DNA of 52,833 bases from Ruminococcus sp. (GTDB taxonomy: Bacteria > Bacillota > Clostridia > Oscillospirales > Acutalibacteraceae): NCBI GenBank assembly GCA_023667385.1, contig JAMPAE010000001.1, forward strand, positions 1-52,833, in the 5' to 3' direction. Within the stretch, counting starts at the first letter, position 1; each line of letters begins with the position of its first letter. Under the pieces are notes generated by a model. That model worked only from the letters and a program-made list of their open reading frames with translations, had not been told where the DNA came from and searched no databases. Shown here one piece after another: positions 13,815-21,403 of this stretch. The translations under genes and the position numbers were made by a program.

Positions 13815-14887
13815 ACCACAAATTCCCTTATCGTTGGACGTTGAAAGATGCCCGATTCACGAAAGACAAAGGAAAAGTCTTTTCGTGCTTTGCTTGTGGG
13901 GGGGGGTCAACAATGGGTTATAAATTAGCGGGTTATGACGTAATTGGTTGTAACGAAATTGACCACCGCATGATGTACACTTATTGTCAGAACCACAACC
14001 CCCGCTTTCCGTTCCTTGAACCGATTCAGGATTTCAAGAACCGTGAAGATTTGCCGCCCGAACTGTTCAACCTTGACATCTTGGACGGGTCGCCCCCTTG
14101 TTCAACCTTTTCAATGGCGGGTGTGAATTGCGGTCGTGAAAAGTCTTGGGGTAAGATGAAGAAATTCCGCGAGGGTCAAGCCGAACAAATCCTTGATACG
14201 CTTTTCTTTGATTTCATTGACCTTGCCAAGAAGCTGCAACCGAAAGTGATTGTCGCCGAAAACGTCAAAGGATTGCTTCTTGGGGAAGCAAAGAAATATG
14301 TTCAACGGATTTACACCGAAATGACCGAAGCGGGGTATCATTGCCAACATTTCGTTCTTGATGCCCAAACAATGGGTGTGCCGCAACGCCGTGAACGTGT
14401 CTTTTTCGTTGCCTTGCGCGATGATTTGGTTGACCGTATGCCGTGTCAAAACACGTTGTTTGACGTTACCCCAGTGTTGAAGCTAACATTCAACGAATCG
14501 CCCATCTTGTTTTCCGAAGTGATGGACGGCAAAGGTCGTGAAATTGAATCCGCAGAAATGCGCAAAAGGTGGGAAGCACGGCAACCGGGCGATGATGATT
14601 TTGGCGATGTCACAACACGTCTTTATGGTCGCCGACTGACATTCAACACGCAATTTGCCTATGCCGACCGCGTTTGCAATTGCCTGACCGGGAAAGAAGA
14701 TTCAACCGTGTTGTTTGATTATCCACGTTATTTGAGCCAAAGCGAGGTTTGCAAGATTGCTTCATTTCCGACCGATTATGACTTTGGCGGCAACAAACCG
14801 CACTATGTCGCCGGAATGTCCGTGCCGCCCGTGATGATGGCGCAAATCGCAACCGCGATATGGGGGCAATGGTTATCAAAAATTTGA
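13811..14887 (+). CDS. dcm-like: DNA (cytosine-5) methyltransferase
   Basis: A 358-residue m5C methyltransferase that transfers methyl from SAM to cytosine in DNA. Motif I is CFACGGGSTMGYKLAG (about 26-41), motif IV GSPPCSTFS with catalytic C97, motif VI AENVKG, and motif VIII PQRRERVFFV. The C-terminal region carries the target-recognition part and motif X. Motif I is partly encoded by a run of nine G residues (13898-13906), so a slip of one base would truncate the enzyme. It probably protects phage DNA from restriction or alters host methylation. Confidence 0.92.
   Translation: MNHKFPYRWTLKDARFTKDKGKVFSCFACGGGSTMGYKLAGYDVIGCNEIDHRMMYTYCQNHNPRFPFLEPIQDFKNREDLPPELFNLDILDGSPPCSTFSMAGVNCGREKSWGKMKKFREGQAEQILDTLFFDFIDLAKKLQPKVIVAENVKGLLLGEAKKYVQRIYTEMTEAGYHCQHFVLDAQTMGVPQRRERVFFVALRDDLVDRMPCQNTLFDVTPVLKLTFNESPILFSEVMDGKGREIESAEMRKRWEARQPGDDDFGDVTTRLYGRRLTFNTQFAYADRVCNCLTGKEDSTVLFDYPRYLSQSEVCKIASFPTDYDFGGNKPHYVAGMSVPPVMMAQIATAIWGQWLSKI
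13898..13906 (+). repeat. G9 homopolymer inside the methyltransferase
   Basis: Nine consecutive G bases encode Gly-Gly-Gly in motif I. Runs of this length in coding DNA are typical sites of slipped-strand phase variation. The present length keeps the frame open. Confidence 0.85.
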
Positions 14888-14888
14888 C

Positions 14889-14896
14889 TAACTTTG
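14889..14896 (+). promoter_or_regulatory. Possible internal promoter -7 box
   Basis: TAACTTTG lies just after the methyltransferase stop codon and 33 bp before the next start. No good TTTG element sits 19 bp upstream, so this is only a partial match to the Bacteroidetes promoter. It would raise expression of the exonuclease-to-RuvC part of the early operon. Confidence 0.35.
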
Positions 14897-14928
14897 TAAC
14901 ACTATAAGACATTAAAATTTTCGTAACA

Positions 14929-15513
14929 ATGAAATTATTCTTCTATGACCTTGAAACGACCGGAACAAACCCCGGTCGCAACGGGATTCACCAAATTAGC
15001 GGTGAAATCGTGATTGACGGCAAGACCGTTGAAACCTTTGACTATAAGGTGCAGCCGAACCCAAAGGCGCAAATTGAAGATGCCGCCCTTGAAGTCGGTG
15101 GCGTGACCCGTGAACAAATAATGGCTTATCCCACGATGGATAAAGTTTACAATGAACTTGTCGCAATGCTTGGCAAGTACGTTGACAAGTTCAACCCGAA
15201 AGACAAATTCCACCTTGTCGGTTACAACAATCGCGGTTTTGATGATAACTTCTTTCGGGGGTTCTTCTTGCAGAACGGCGACAAATACTTTGGTTCTTGG
15301 TTTTGGGCTGATTCAATTGACGTGCTTGTGTTGGCTTCAACATTCCTTGCCGACCGCCGCCACGAATTGCCCAACTTCAAACTTGCGACCGTTGCCGACT
15401 TCTTGGGCATTGACACGACCGCCGGGAAGCTGCATGATGCGTCCTTTGACATCTTTGTGACAAAGGCGGTGTTTGATTTCATCATGTCTAAATTCATAAT
15501 GCACGGAGTATGA
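14929..15513 (+). CDS. DnaQ-like 3'-5' exonuclease (DEDDh)
   Basis: A 194-residue exonuclease. The ExoI motif FYDLETTGTNPG gives D7 and E9; ExoII is near YNNRGFDDNF; ExoIII is HDASFDIFVT, with the H-x4-D spacing of the DEDDh class. It is stand-alone, without a polymerase domain, and probably trims DNA ends or proofreads during phage replication. ATGA overlap with the next gene. Confidence 0.87.
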   Translation: MKLFFYDLETTGTNPGRNGIHQISGEIVIDGKTVETFDYKVQPNPKAQIEDAALEVGGVTREQIMAYPTMDKVYNELVAMLGKYVDKFNPKDKFHLVGYNNRGFDDNFFRGFFLQNGDKYFGSWFWADSIDVLVLASTFLADRRHELPNFKLATVADFLGIDTTAGKLHDASFDIFVTKAVFDFIMSKFIMHGV

Positions 15514-15788
15514 CAAACGGACAATATAACACCATCAAGCGCATTATCAACCACGAAATGTCCGAAGATGATGCGGTAATCTTGGGCAAGCGCATAATGG
15601 TTGCGTCAAGGGTTGCATCCGCACTTTATACCGATTCAACCAAACACGTGGGTGGTTTGGTTTATGCGGATGAAAGTGCAAAGGAAGAACGGTGCAAAAG
15701 AATCGCCGAAACCGCCCTTGACATCGCCGATGAAATCATCTTTCAGGCGGTCATGCGAAACCAAAAGAATGCTTTGAACAATGAATGA
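15510..15788 (+). CDS. Hypothetical protein between exonuclease and methyltransferase
   Basis: A 92-residue, wholly helical, charged protein. It has no motif I recognise. It overlaps the exonuclease stop by 4 bp and the methyltransferase start by 8 bp, so it is firmly inside the operon. Confidence 0.78.
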   Translation: MTNGQYNTIKRIINHEMSEDDAVILGKRIMVASRVASALYTDSTKHVGGLVYADESAKEERCKRIAETALDIADEIIFQAVMRNQKNALNNE

Positions 15789-16434
15789 GATTGAAACATT
15801 CGGCACAATAAGCCTTGTCAATGCTGATTGCCTTGACGTTATGGCGGGGTTGCCTGACAACGTCTTTGACTTGGCGATTGTTGACCCGCCTTATGGCATC
15901 GGCATTGACGGGCAAAAGGCTTGCACTTGCAAGAATCCGAAGCACAACCGAAAGCATCACGAAACAAAGGGATGGGATAAATTACCCCCCCCCATTTACT
16001 TTGCTGAATTGCAACGTGTTAGCAAAAATCAAATTATATGGGGCGCAAATTACTTTGTTCCGATGCTTGACAAAGGCACAAAAGGGTGGATTGTTTGGTT
16101 TAAGGGTCAAACCGGGCTTACAATGTCGGATTGTGAATTGGCTTATTCTTCATTTGATTGCCCGACACGTCTTGTCACAATCAACCGATGTGAACTTGCA
16201 AAGCAACAAACAATCCACCCGACCGAAAAGCCGAAATCGCTTTATGGATGGTTGCTCAATCACTATGCAAAGCCAGGCGATAAAATCCTTGACACCCATT
16301 TGGGGTCGGGTTCAATTTGCCTTGCAGCGCATGACCTTAACTTTGAAATGTTGGGAATCGAACTTGATGCCGGGTATTATCAAGCCGCGAAACAACGTCT
16401 TTTATATCATCAACAACAATTAAAACTTTTCTGA
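15781..16434 (+). CDS. DNA N4-cytosine/N6-adenine methyltransferase (beta class)
   Basis: A 217-residue amino-methyltransferase. The catalytic motif IV DPPYG (35-39) precedes the SAM-binding motif I, LDTHLGSGSICLAA (about 166-179), which is the beta-class order. HPTEKPKSLYGWL is the motif X-like segment. The target base, N6-adenine or N4-cytosine, cannot be told from sequence alone. A run of nine C residues (15985-15993) encodes Pro69-Pro71 and makes the gene a candidate for on/off slippage. It is the second methyltransferase of the early operon. Confidence 0.9.
   Translation: MNEIETFGTISLVNADCLDVMAGLPDNVFDLAIVDPPYGIGIDGQKACTCKNPKHNRKHHETKGWDKLPPPIYFAELQRVSKNQIIWGANYFVPMLDKGTKGWIVWFKGQTGLTMSDCELAYSSFDCPTRLVTINRCELAKQQTIHPTEKPKSLYGWLLNHYAKPGDKILDTHLGSGSICLAAHDLNFEMLGIELDAGYYQAAKQRLLYHQQQLKLF
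15985..15993 (+). repeat. C9 homopolymer inside the second methyltransferase
   Basis: Nine consecutive C bases encode Pro-Pro-Pro about 30 residues after the DPPY motif. Loss or gain of one base would truncate the protein before its SAM-binding motif. Confidence 0.85.
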
Positions 16435-16442
16435 ATAAGGAA

Positions 16443-17024
16443 ATGAAGAACTTAAACCAACTATCAACCGACATTCACGACAACGCCGTGAAGCACGGAT
16501 TTTGGGAGAATCACCCGACATCCGAACACTTCTTGATGCTTGTGATTTCCGAGGTTGCCGAAATTGTGGAAGCCGACCGCAAAGGCAATTCGGCGGTAAT
16601 AAATCACATTCGCAAGCAAAAGAACCTTGCAAACGCCCAAAAGTGCAGAATGAGCGAAGAAGTGGACAACGCCCCCGACTTTGAAACGGCATTCGTTGAA
16701 AACATCAAAGACACGATGGAAGATGAAATGGCAGATGTTGTCATTCGGCTTCTTGACCTTGCCGGAAGTCTTGGGATGGACTTTGAACGCCTTGCACCTA
16801 TGCGTTACCACCGTGCGTTTGACCGCTTTTCATTCACAGAAAATGCCTTTGCCTTGTGCAAGGGGTTGTGCCGTGACAACATCAACATTTTCAAACGCAT
16901 TCAATTCGGCATTCACTATGTAACCGGGTGGGCGAAAAGTCAGGGCGTGAACCTTGAATGGCATATCAACGCCAAGATGCGCTTCAATGCGACCCGTCCG
17001 AAGAAGCACGGCAAAGCATATTGA
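16443..17024 (+). CDS. MazG-like nucleotide pyrophosphohydrolase
   Basis: A 193-residue protein. SEVAEIVEADRKG (about 31-43) and EDEMADVVIRLLDLAG (about 91-106) reproduce the split ExxE...ExxD metal-binding pattern of all-alpha NTP pyrophosphatases. Phage MazG enzymes hydrolyse NTPs or alarmones and are thought to prolong host metabolism during infection. The C-terminal 80 residues lie outside the catalytic core and are unrecognised. Confidence 0.82.
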   Translation: MKNLNQLSTDIHDNAVKHGFWENHPTSEHFLMLVISEVAEIVEADRKGNSAVINHIRKQKNLANAQKCRMSEEVDNAPDFETAFVENIKDTMEDEMADVVIRLLDLAGSLGMDFERLAPMRYHRAFDRFSFTENAFALCKGLCRDNINIFKRIQFGIHYVTGWAKSQGVNLEWHINAKMRFNATRPKKHGKAY

Positions 17025-17066
17025 ATGCAAGTGCATAACAAAAGCAATGCAAATGCAATGGCACGA

Positions 17067-17249
17067 ATGAAATATCTTGTTATCGCAACCGAACCGACAA
17101 CCGGGGAAAGAGTGGCATTTTACACGGATTGGTTTGATGCCGACAATCACTTCAACGGCGATGCCGATATGGTTGCGATTGACTTAATCCATCATCTTGT
17201 CACCTTTGATGGCGAAACGTGGCAAGACATTGAACAAGACCATCTTTAA
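17067..17249 (+). CDS. Small hypothetical protein
   Basis: A 60-residue acidic protein starting MKYLVIATEP. Earlier in-frame ATGs at 17025 and 17058 lie in a TGCA-repeat cluster, so I prefer 17067. The sequence (YTDWFDADNHF, DGETWQDIEQDHL) suggests a small beta-rich domain. Unknown function. It lies 15 bp before SSB. Confidence 0.65.
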   Translation: MKYLVIATEPTTGERVAFYTDWFDADNHFNGDADMVAIDLIHHLVTFDGETWQDIEQDHL

Positions 17250-17264
17250 TAAACCAATAACACT

Positions 17265-17639
17265 ATGTTACAAATTGAAATCATCGGCAACATCGGCAAC
17301 AATGCCGAAATCAAGAAAATCAACGGCAAAGATTGTGTCGCTTTCAACGTGGCACATTCGGAAAAGTACAACGGCACGGAATACACCACATGGGTGTCGG
17401 TTCTGATGAACGGCAACGGCGGCAACCTCACACAATATCTTGTCAAAGGTACGAAAGTGTTTGTCCGTGGTCGCCTTTCGGTCACAAACTATCAGGACAA
17501 GAACGGAAAATGGCGTGTGGGGGTGAACTGTTCCGCAACCGAAGTGCAGCTTTGCGGAATGAAGAACGACAACACCGCCGGAGCATCCGACAATGACCCA
17601 TTCGGGGGCAGTTACGGCAACAATAATGTTCCTTACTGA
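17265..17639 (+). CDS. ssb: Single-stranded DNA-binding protein
   Basis: A 124-residue protein with a single OB fold. IEIIGNIGNNAEIKKINGKD, FNVAHSEKYNG, TTWVSV and the GTKVFVRGRLSV segment are classic SSB positions. The C-terminal tail is short, Gly/Asn-rich and ends NNVPY. It lacks the usual DDxPF tip that recruits host proteins, which hints that the phage protein does not bind the host partners in the standard way. Its stop overlaps the RuvC-like start. Confidence 0.9.
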   Translation: MLQIEIIGNIGNNAEIKKINGKDCVAFNVAHSEKYNGTEYTTWVSVLMNGNGGNLTQYLVKGTKVFVRGRLSVTNYQDKNGKWRVGVNCSATEVQLCGMKNDNTAGASDNDPFGGSYGNNNVPY

Positions 17640-18154
17640 TGCGCCCGAATTATGACATCATCATCGGCATTGACCCCGATGTTGACAAAAGCGGGGTGGC
17701 GGTTCTTTCAACCAACTTGCGGAAAGTTTATGTAAATGCGCTTTCCTTTCCTGACTTGTTGGAATCGTTGAAAGACCACACAACACTTTACCGCAAGACC
17801 TTTCGGACTTTCGTTGTCGTTGTTGAAGCATCTTGGATGATTCGCGGCAATTGGCATTTGACCGAAAGGGGGCGAAAGCAATATGCAGCCGCCACTGGTT
17901 ATAAGGTCGGGTGCAATCATCAGGTGGGCAAACTGATTGTTGAAATGTGCAAGGCTTACAACATCCCCGTGATTGAGCATTGCCCCTTGCGCAAGTGTTG
18001 GTCAGGCAAAGACGGCAAGATTACCCACGAAGAACTGATTCAGTTTTGCCCCATTGACAAGACCCGCACGAATCAGGAAATGCGCGATGCCGCCTTGCTT
18101 GCATGGTCATTCGCCGATTTTCCAATCAGATTGAAAGCATTGCCGAAAAGGTAA
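17639..18154 (+). CDS. RuvC-like Holliday junction resolvase
   Basis: A 171-residue protein of the RNase H-like resolvase fold. GIDPDVDKSGVAVL gives the first catalytic Asp, VVVEAS the catalytic Glu, and QEMRDAALLAW the C-terminal Asp cluster. It would resolve branched DNA before packaging. It is the last gene of the early operon; an intrinsic terminator follows at 18185-18221. Confidence 0.86.
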   Translation: MRPNYDIIIGIDPDVDKSGVAVLSTNLRKVYVNALSFPDLLESLKDHTTLYRKTFRTFVVVVEASWMIRGNWHLTERGRKQYAAATGYKVGCNHQVGKLIVEMCKAYNIPVIEHCPLRKCWSGKDGKITHEELIQFCPIDKTRTNQEMRDAALLAWSFADFPIRLKALPKR

Positions 18155-18184
18155 TGTTGAATAACTTTTTGATTTCTTTTTGCG

Positions 18185-18221
18185 ATAAAGCGTGTTTCAT
18201 AGTGTTACACGCTTTATTTTT
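18185..18221 (+). terminator. Intrinsic terminator ending the early operon
   Basis: Arms ATAAAGCGTGT (18185-18195) and ACACGCTTTAT (18207-18217), an 11-base loop, then a T-run. It separates the early operon from the packaging operon that starts at 18256. Confidence 0.85.
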
Positions 18222-18255
18222 GCACTTGATTTTGTAAACCTTTCATTATTCGTAG

Positions 18256-18807
18256 ATGAAACCAATTGATTTTCCGCAGTCCACAAAGGTACTGCAAAGA
18301 CCCGAAGAAATGCTTGACACGGATTGCAAGCCGTTGCCCGTGTGGAGCGATGGCAAAGAATGCGTGTCGTGTTGGCGACCGACATTCAAGGAACGCTTGA
18401 AAATCCTTGTGTCCGGCAAGGTGTGGTTGTCCGTCTTATGCGGTCGGACACAACCGCCCGTCTATATAACCGGGGAACATTTCTTTGTAAGACCCCCATT
18501 CCGCGCCCGTGTGCGTCTTTTCCTTGAAGATGTATGGGATAACACCACCGCGATGTTCAAAAGCCTTGTGTCGGCATCAAAAGAAGCCGACAAGCGCAAG
18601 CATTTCTTTGTCGGTGCAATCATTTCACTTCTTTGGGGTTGTCTGATTCCGCTTCTTGGCTTTGCTTTCGGTTGTATTGCCGGAGCAATCAAGGAATGGT
18701 GGGATTCCAAAGGTCACGGCACGGTTGAACTTATGGACTTTGTATTTACTTGCATCGGCGCGGCATTCGGTCTTGCCCTTTCAAGCATTATCCATCTATT
18801 CTTGTGA
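18256..18807 (+). CDS. Membrane protein of the packaging operon
   Basis: A 183-residue protein. The N-terminal half is soluble and Cys/Trp-containing (ECVSCWRPTFKERLKILVSG and KVWLSVLCGRTQPPVY), a form that recurs in Bacteroides phages. The C-terminal half (about 115-183) has two or three membrane spans around DKRKHFFVGAIISLL and GAIKEWWDSKGHGTVELMD, similar to YfiM/VanZ-like membrane proteins. Role unknown; superinfection exclusion is one possibility. It is the first gene after the early terminator, 4 bp before the ParB-like gene. Confidence 0.78.
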   Translation: MKPIDFPQSTKVLQRPEEMLDTDCKPLPVWSDGKECVSCWRPTFKERLKILVSGKVWLSVLCGRTQPPVYITGEHFFVRPPFRARVRLFLEDVWDNTTAMFKSLVSASKEADKRKHFFVGAIISLLWGCLIPLLGFAFGCIAGAIKEWWDSKGHGTVELMDFVFTCIGAAFGLALSSIIHLFL

Positions 18808-18810
18808 CCT

Positions 18811-19365
18811 ATGGCAAAGACGGAGAAAATCAAGATTGACCGCCTTGTGCCGGACAATCGCAATTTCAACAAGGGTACACAATACGGCGACCATCTTATG
18901 GATGAATCGTTGCGTCAATTCGGTTTGGGTCGTTCCATCCTGATTGACCGAAACAACCGAATCATTGCCGGAAACAAGACAACCGAAAAGGCGGGCGAAC
19001 TTGGCTTTGATGATGTGCTTGTCGTTGAAACCGATGGGCGCACCCTTGTTGCCGTGAAGCGCACCGACATTGACTTGGATTCAAAAGCCGGACGCGAACT
19101 TGCCCTTGCCGACAATGCCACCGCAAAAGCAAACCTTGATTGGGATGAAGAAGCAATCGCCGAAGCTGCAAAGGCTTTTGAGTTTGACCCCAACGATTGG
19201 GGCGTTGACTTGTCTTTGGGTGATGAGGATTCCGAAGATGAAGAAGATTCCCCAAAAAAGGAAATTTCAACACGGTTGATTGTTGAGTGCAAGGACGTGA
19301 CCAAACTTTCAATGCTTTATTCAGAACTGCAAGACCGAGGGTTTGAAGTGGAGTTGAAAGAGTAA
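18811..19365 (+). CDS. ParB/Srx-like nuclease-domain protein
   Basis: A 184-residue protein. Residues 1-110 match the ParB N-terminal domain used in phage packaging modules: KIDRLVPDNRNFNKG, SLRQFGLGRSILIDRNNRII, AGNKTTEKA. An acidic linker (DEDSEDEEDSPKK) leads to a short C-terminal beta domain. Proteins of this type sit directly before terminase genes in many phages and may modify or nick DNA near the packaging site. Confidence 0.82.
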   Translation: MAKTEKIKIDRLVPDNRNFNKGTQYGDHLMDESLRQFGLGRSILIDRNNRIIAGNKTTEKAGELGFDDVLVVETDGRTLVAVKRTDIDLDSKAGRELALADNATAKANLDWDEEAIAEAAKAFEFDPNDWGVDLSLGDEDSEDEEDSPKKEISTRLIVECKDVTKLSMLYSELQDRGFEVELKE

Positions 19366-19402
19366 CCGAAGTAACTTTTTCGGTCTAAAAAAGGATTGAA
19401 AC

Positions 19403-19909
19403 ATGGCAAAGTACAGCAAAAAGACGGTTGAAAAGATTGTCGGACTTATCAGGTCGGACACATACACCATTGCCGAAATTTGCCGTCAAGTCGGAATCAA
19501 CAAAAAGACTTATCACGAATGGATTAACACCCACGAAGAATTTGCCCTTGCCGTTGAGGAAGCAAGGGAAGAATTGATGCAATCAATGGTGATGGTCGCC
19601 AAGAAGTCTTTGCGGCGCAAGTTAGAGGGTTACGATGTGACGGAAACACGCACCGTCACTATTCCCGGCAAGGAAGTTGGCGAGGACGGCAAACCGAAAC
19701 CGAAAGTCAAAGAACATATCACGACCAAGAAACATGTTGCCGCCGATACCGCCGCAATCATATTCACATTGACCAACGGCGACCCGGAGCATTGGAAGAA
19801 TCGGCAGAACAACGAAGTGACGGGCAAGGATGGCAAAGACCTATTCGCCCAAAAGACCGATGAAGAATTGGCGGCAATGATTCAGGACTTGCAAAGGAAA
19901 TTGGAATGA
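19403..19909 (+). CDS. terS: Terminase small subunit
   Basis: A 168-residue protein. The N-terminus holds a homeodomain-like helix-turn-helix (TIAEICRQVGINKKTYHEWI); the rest is helical, with a central beta insertion. It recognises the phage packaging site and hands DNA to the large subunit, with whose start it overlaps by 4 bp. The site should be near these genes, but no pac-like repeat is obvious. Confidence 0.85.
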   Translation: MAKYSKKTVEKIVGLIRSDTYTIAEICRQVGINKKTYHEWINTHEEFALAVEEAREELMQSMVMVAKKSLRRKLEGYDVTETRTVTIPGKEVGEDGKPKPKVKEHITTKKHVAADTAAIIFTLTNGDPEHWKNRQNNEVTGKDGKDLFAQKTDEELAAMIQDLQRKLE

Positions 19910-21375
19910 ATAAGCGGTCGGCAATGATTGAGTGTATAAAAGCAATGCAAGAACGACTTGTGCGTGACAGTCGTTCCGATTTGTTGCGTTTTACCCTTTC
20001 AACGATGCCGACATTCAGACCCGCCGATTTCCACCGCCGTTATTACACGGTATTGACCAAATTTGCAAAGGGGGAAATCAAGAAACTAATGGTCTTTATG
20101 CCACCGCAGCACGGTAAAAGCGAGGGTTCAACACGCCGTTTGCCGTCTTTCCTTGTCGGTCTTAATCCCGACTTGCGGTTGGCGGTCGTTTCCTACAATG
20201 CCCCCAAAGCACGAAAATTCAACCGAGAGATTCAACGCATTATTGATTCCCCCGAATATCACGCCATTTTCCCCGACACTTGCTTGAATGCTTCAAACGT
20301 CACGACCATTGCCGGGTCGTGGTTGCGCAATGCCGATGAATGCGAAATCGTGGGGCATCGTGGTGGCTTCAAGACCGTAGGTGTCGGCGGTGCATTGACG
20401 GGCGAACCCGTTGACATCCTGATTATGGATGATATTTACAAGGACGCGAAAACGGCATGGTCGCCGATTGTCCGTGAATCCGTGTCGGATTGGTATGATA
20501 CCGTTGCCGAAACACGTTTGCACAACGATTCCCAACAACTGATTGTCTTTACACGATGGCATGAAGATGATTTGGCGGGTAAACTATTGCGTGAACAAGG
20601 GGTGTTTGACGCGGAAAGCAACCCCGATGGTTGGGTTGTGGTCATTTATCAGGCAATCAAAGAGGGCGCACCCACCGAATATGACCCCCGACAAGAGGGC
20701 GAAGCACTTTGGGAAGTAAGACATTCACGGCACAAGTTATTGCAGACAAGGCAACGAAACCCGCAAGTCTTTGAATCGCTTTATCAGCAGAACCCGCAGC
20801 CACGCGAGGGTCTTATGTATGAACAAGGCTTTGTTGAATATGACATTCGCCCGGCAACACAATATTGCATCCGCAAGGCTTATGTGGACGTTGCCGACAC
20901 GGGCGCGGATTACTTGTGTGCCATCATCTATGATGAAACCGAACACGGCAATTATATCGTTGATGTGCTATTCACGACACGCCCGGTTGAATATACCGAA
21001 CCCGCCCTTGCCAAGATGCTGACAAAGCACGGTGTTGCCCAATGCGTGATTGAAGCGAACAATGGCGGTCGCCTTTTCAAGAACAATGTTGAAAGGCAAT
21101 GCCGATTGTTGGGCAACGGCAAAACACAATTCATCGCCTTTCATCAGACGGCAAACAAGGATATTCGCATTTATGAGCATTCGGCAATGGTGCAGAACCT
21201 CACGTTTATGCCCGCCGGATGGAAACGCACGTTCCCCGAATTTGCCAAAGCCATTTGCGGTTATATGAAAGCCGGACAAAATGAACACGATGATGCGCCG
21301 GACGCATTGACGGGAACGATTGAACGAAGAAAGAAACGCGGCAGTCAGGGGGTTGCATCCCTTTTCGGTCGTTAA
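19906..21375 (+). CDS. terL: Terminase large subunit
   Basis: A 489-residue packaging motor. The ATPase motif MVFMPPQHGKSEGST is the Walker A; VDILIMDDIYKD is the Walker B; QQLIVFTRWHEDDLAG is the coupling motif. The C-terminal RNase H-like nuclease has YVDVADTGADYLCAIIYDE and the terminal HDDAPDALTG. It translocates and cuts phage DNA at the portal. Confidence 0.93.
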   Translation: MNKRSAMIECIKAMQERLVRDSRSDLLRFTLSTMPTFRPADFHRRYYTVLTKFAKGEIKKLMVFMPPQHGKSEGSTRRLPSFLVGLNPDLRLAVVSYNAPKARKFNREIQRIIDSPEYHAIFPDTCLNASNVTTIAGSWLRNADECEIVGHRGGFKTVGVGGALTGEPVDILIMDDIYKDAKTAWSPIVRESVSDWYDTVAETRLHNDSQQLIVFTRWHEDDLAGKLLREQGVFDAESNPDGWVVVIYQAIKEGAPTEYDPRQEGEALWEVRHSRHKLLQTRQRNPQVFESLYQQNPQPREGLMYEQGFVEYDIRPATQYCIRKAYVDVADTGADYLCAIIYDETEHGNYIVDVLFTTRPVEYTEPALAKMLTKHGVAQCVIEANNGGRLFKNNVERQCRLLGNGKTQFIAFHQTANKDIRIYEHSAMVQNLTFMPAGWKRTFPEFAKAICGYMKAGQNEHDDAPDALTGTIERRKKRGSQGVASLFGR

Positions 21376-21403
21376 CCAAATCACAATAAACCCAAGTGAA
21401 CTA

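Noticed and set aside
21320..21403. Extended portal start overlapping the terminase gene
   Set aside because: The 28 extra residues look unlike portal sequence, and an ATG at 21404 gives a natural start.
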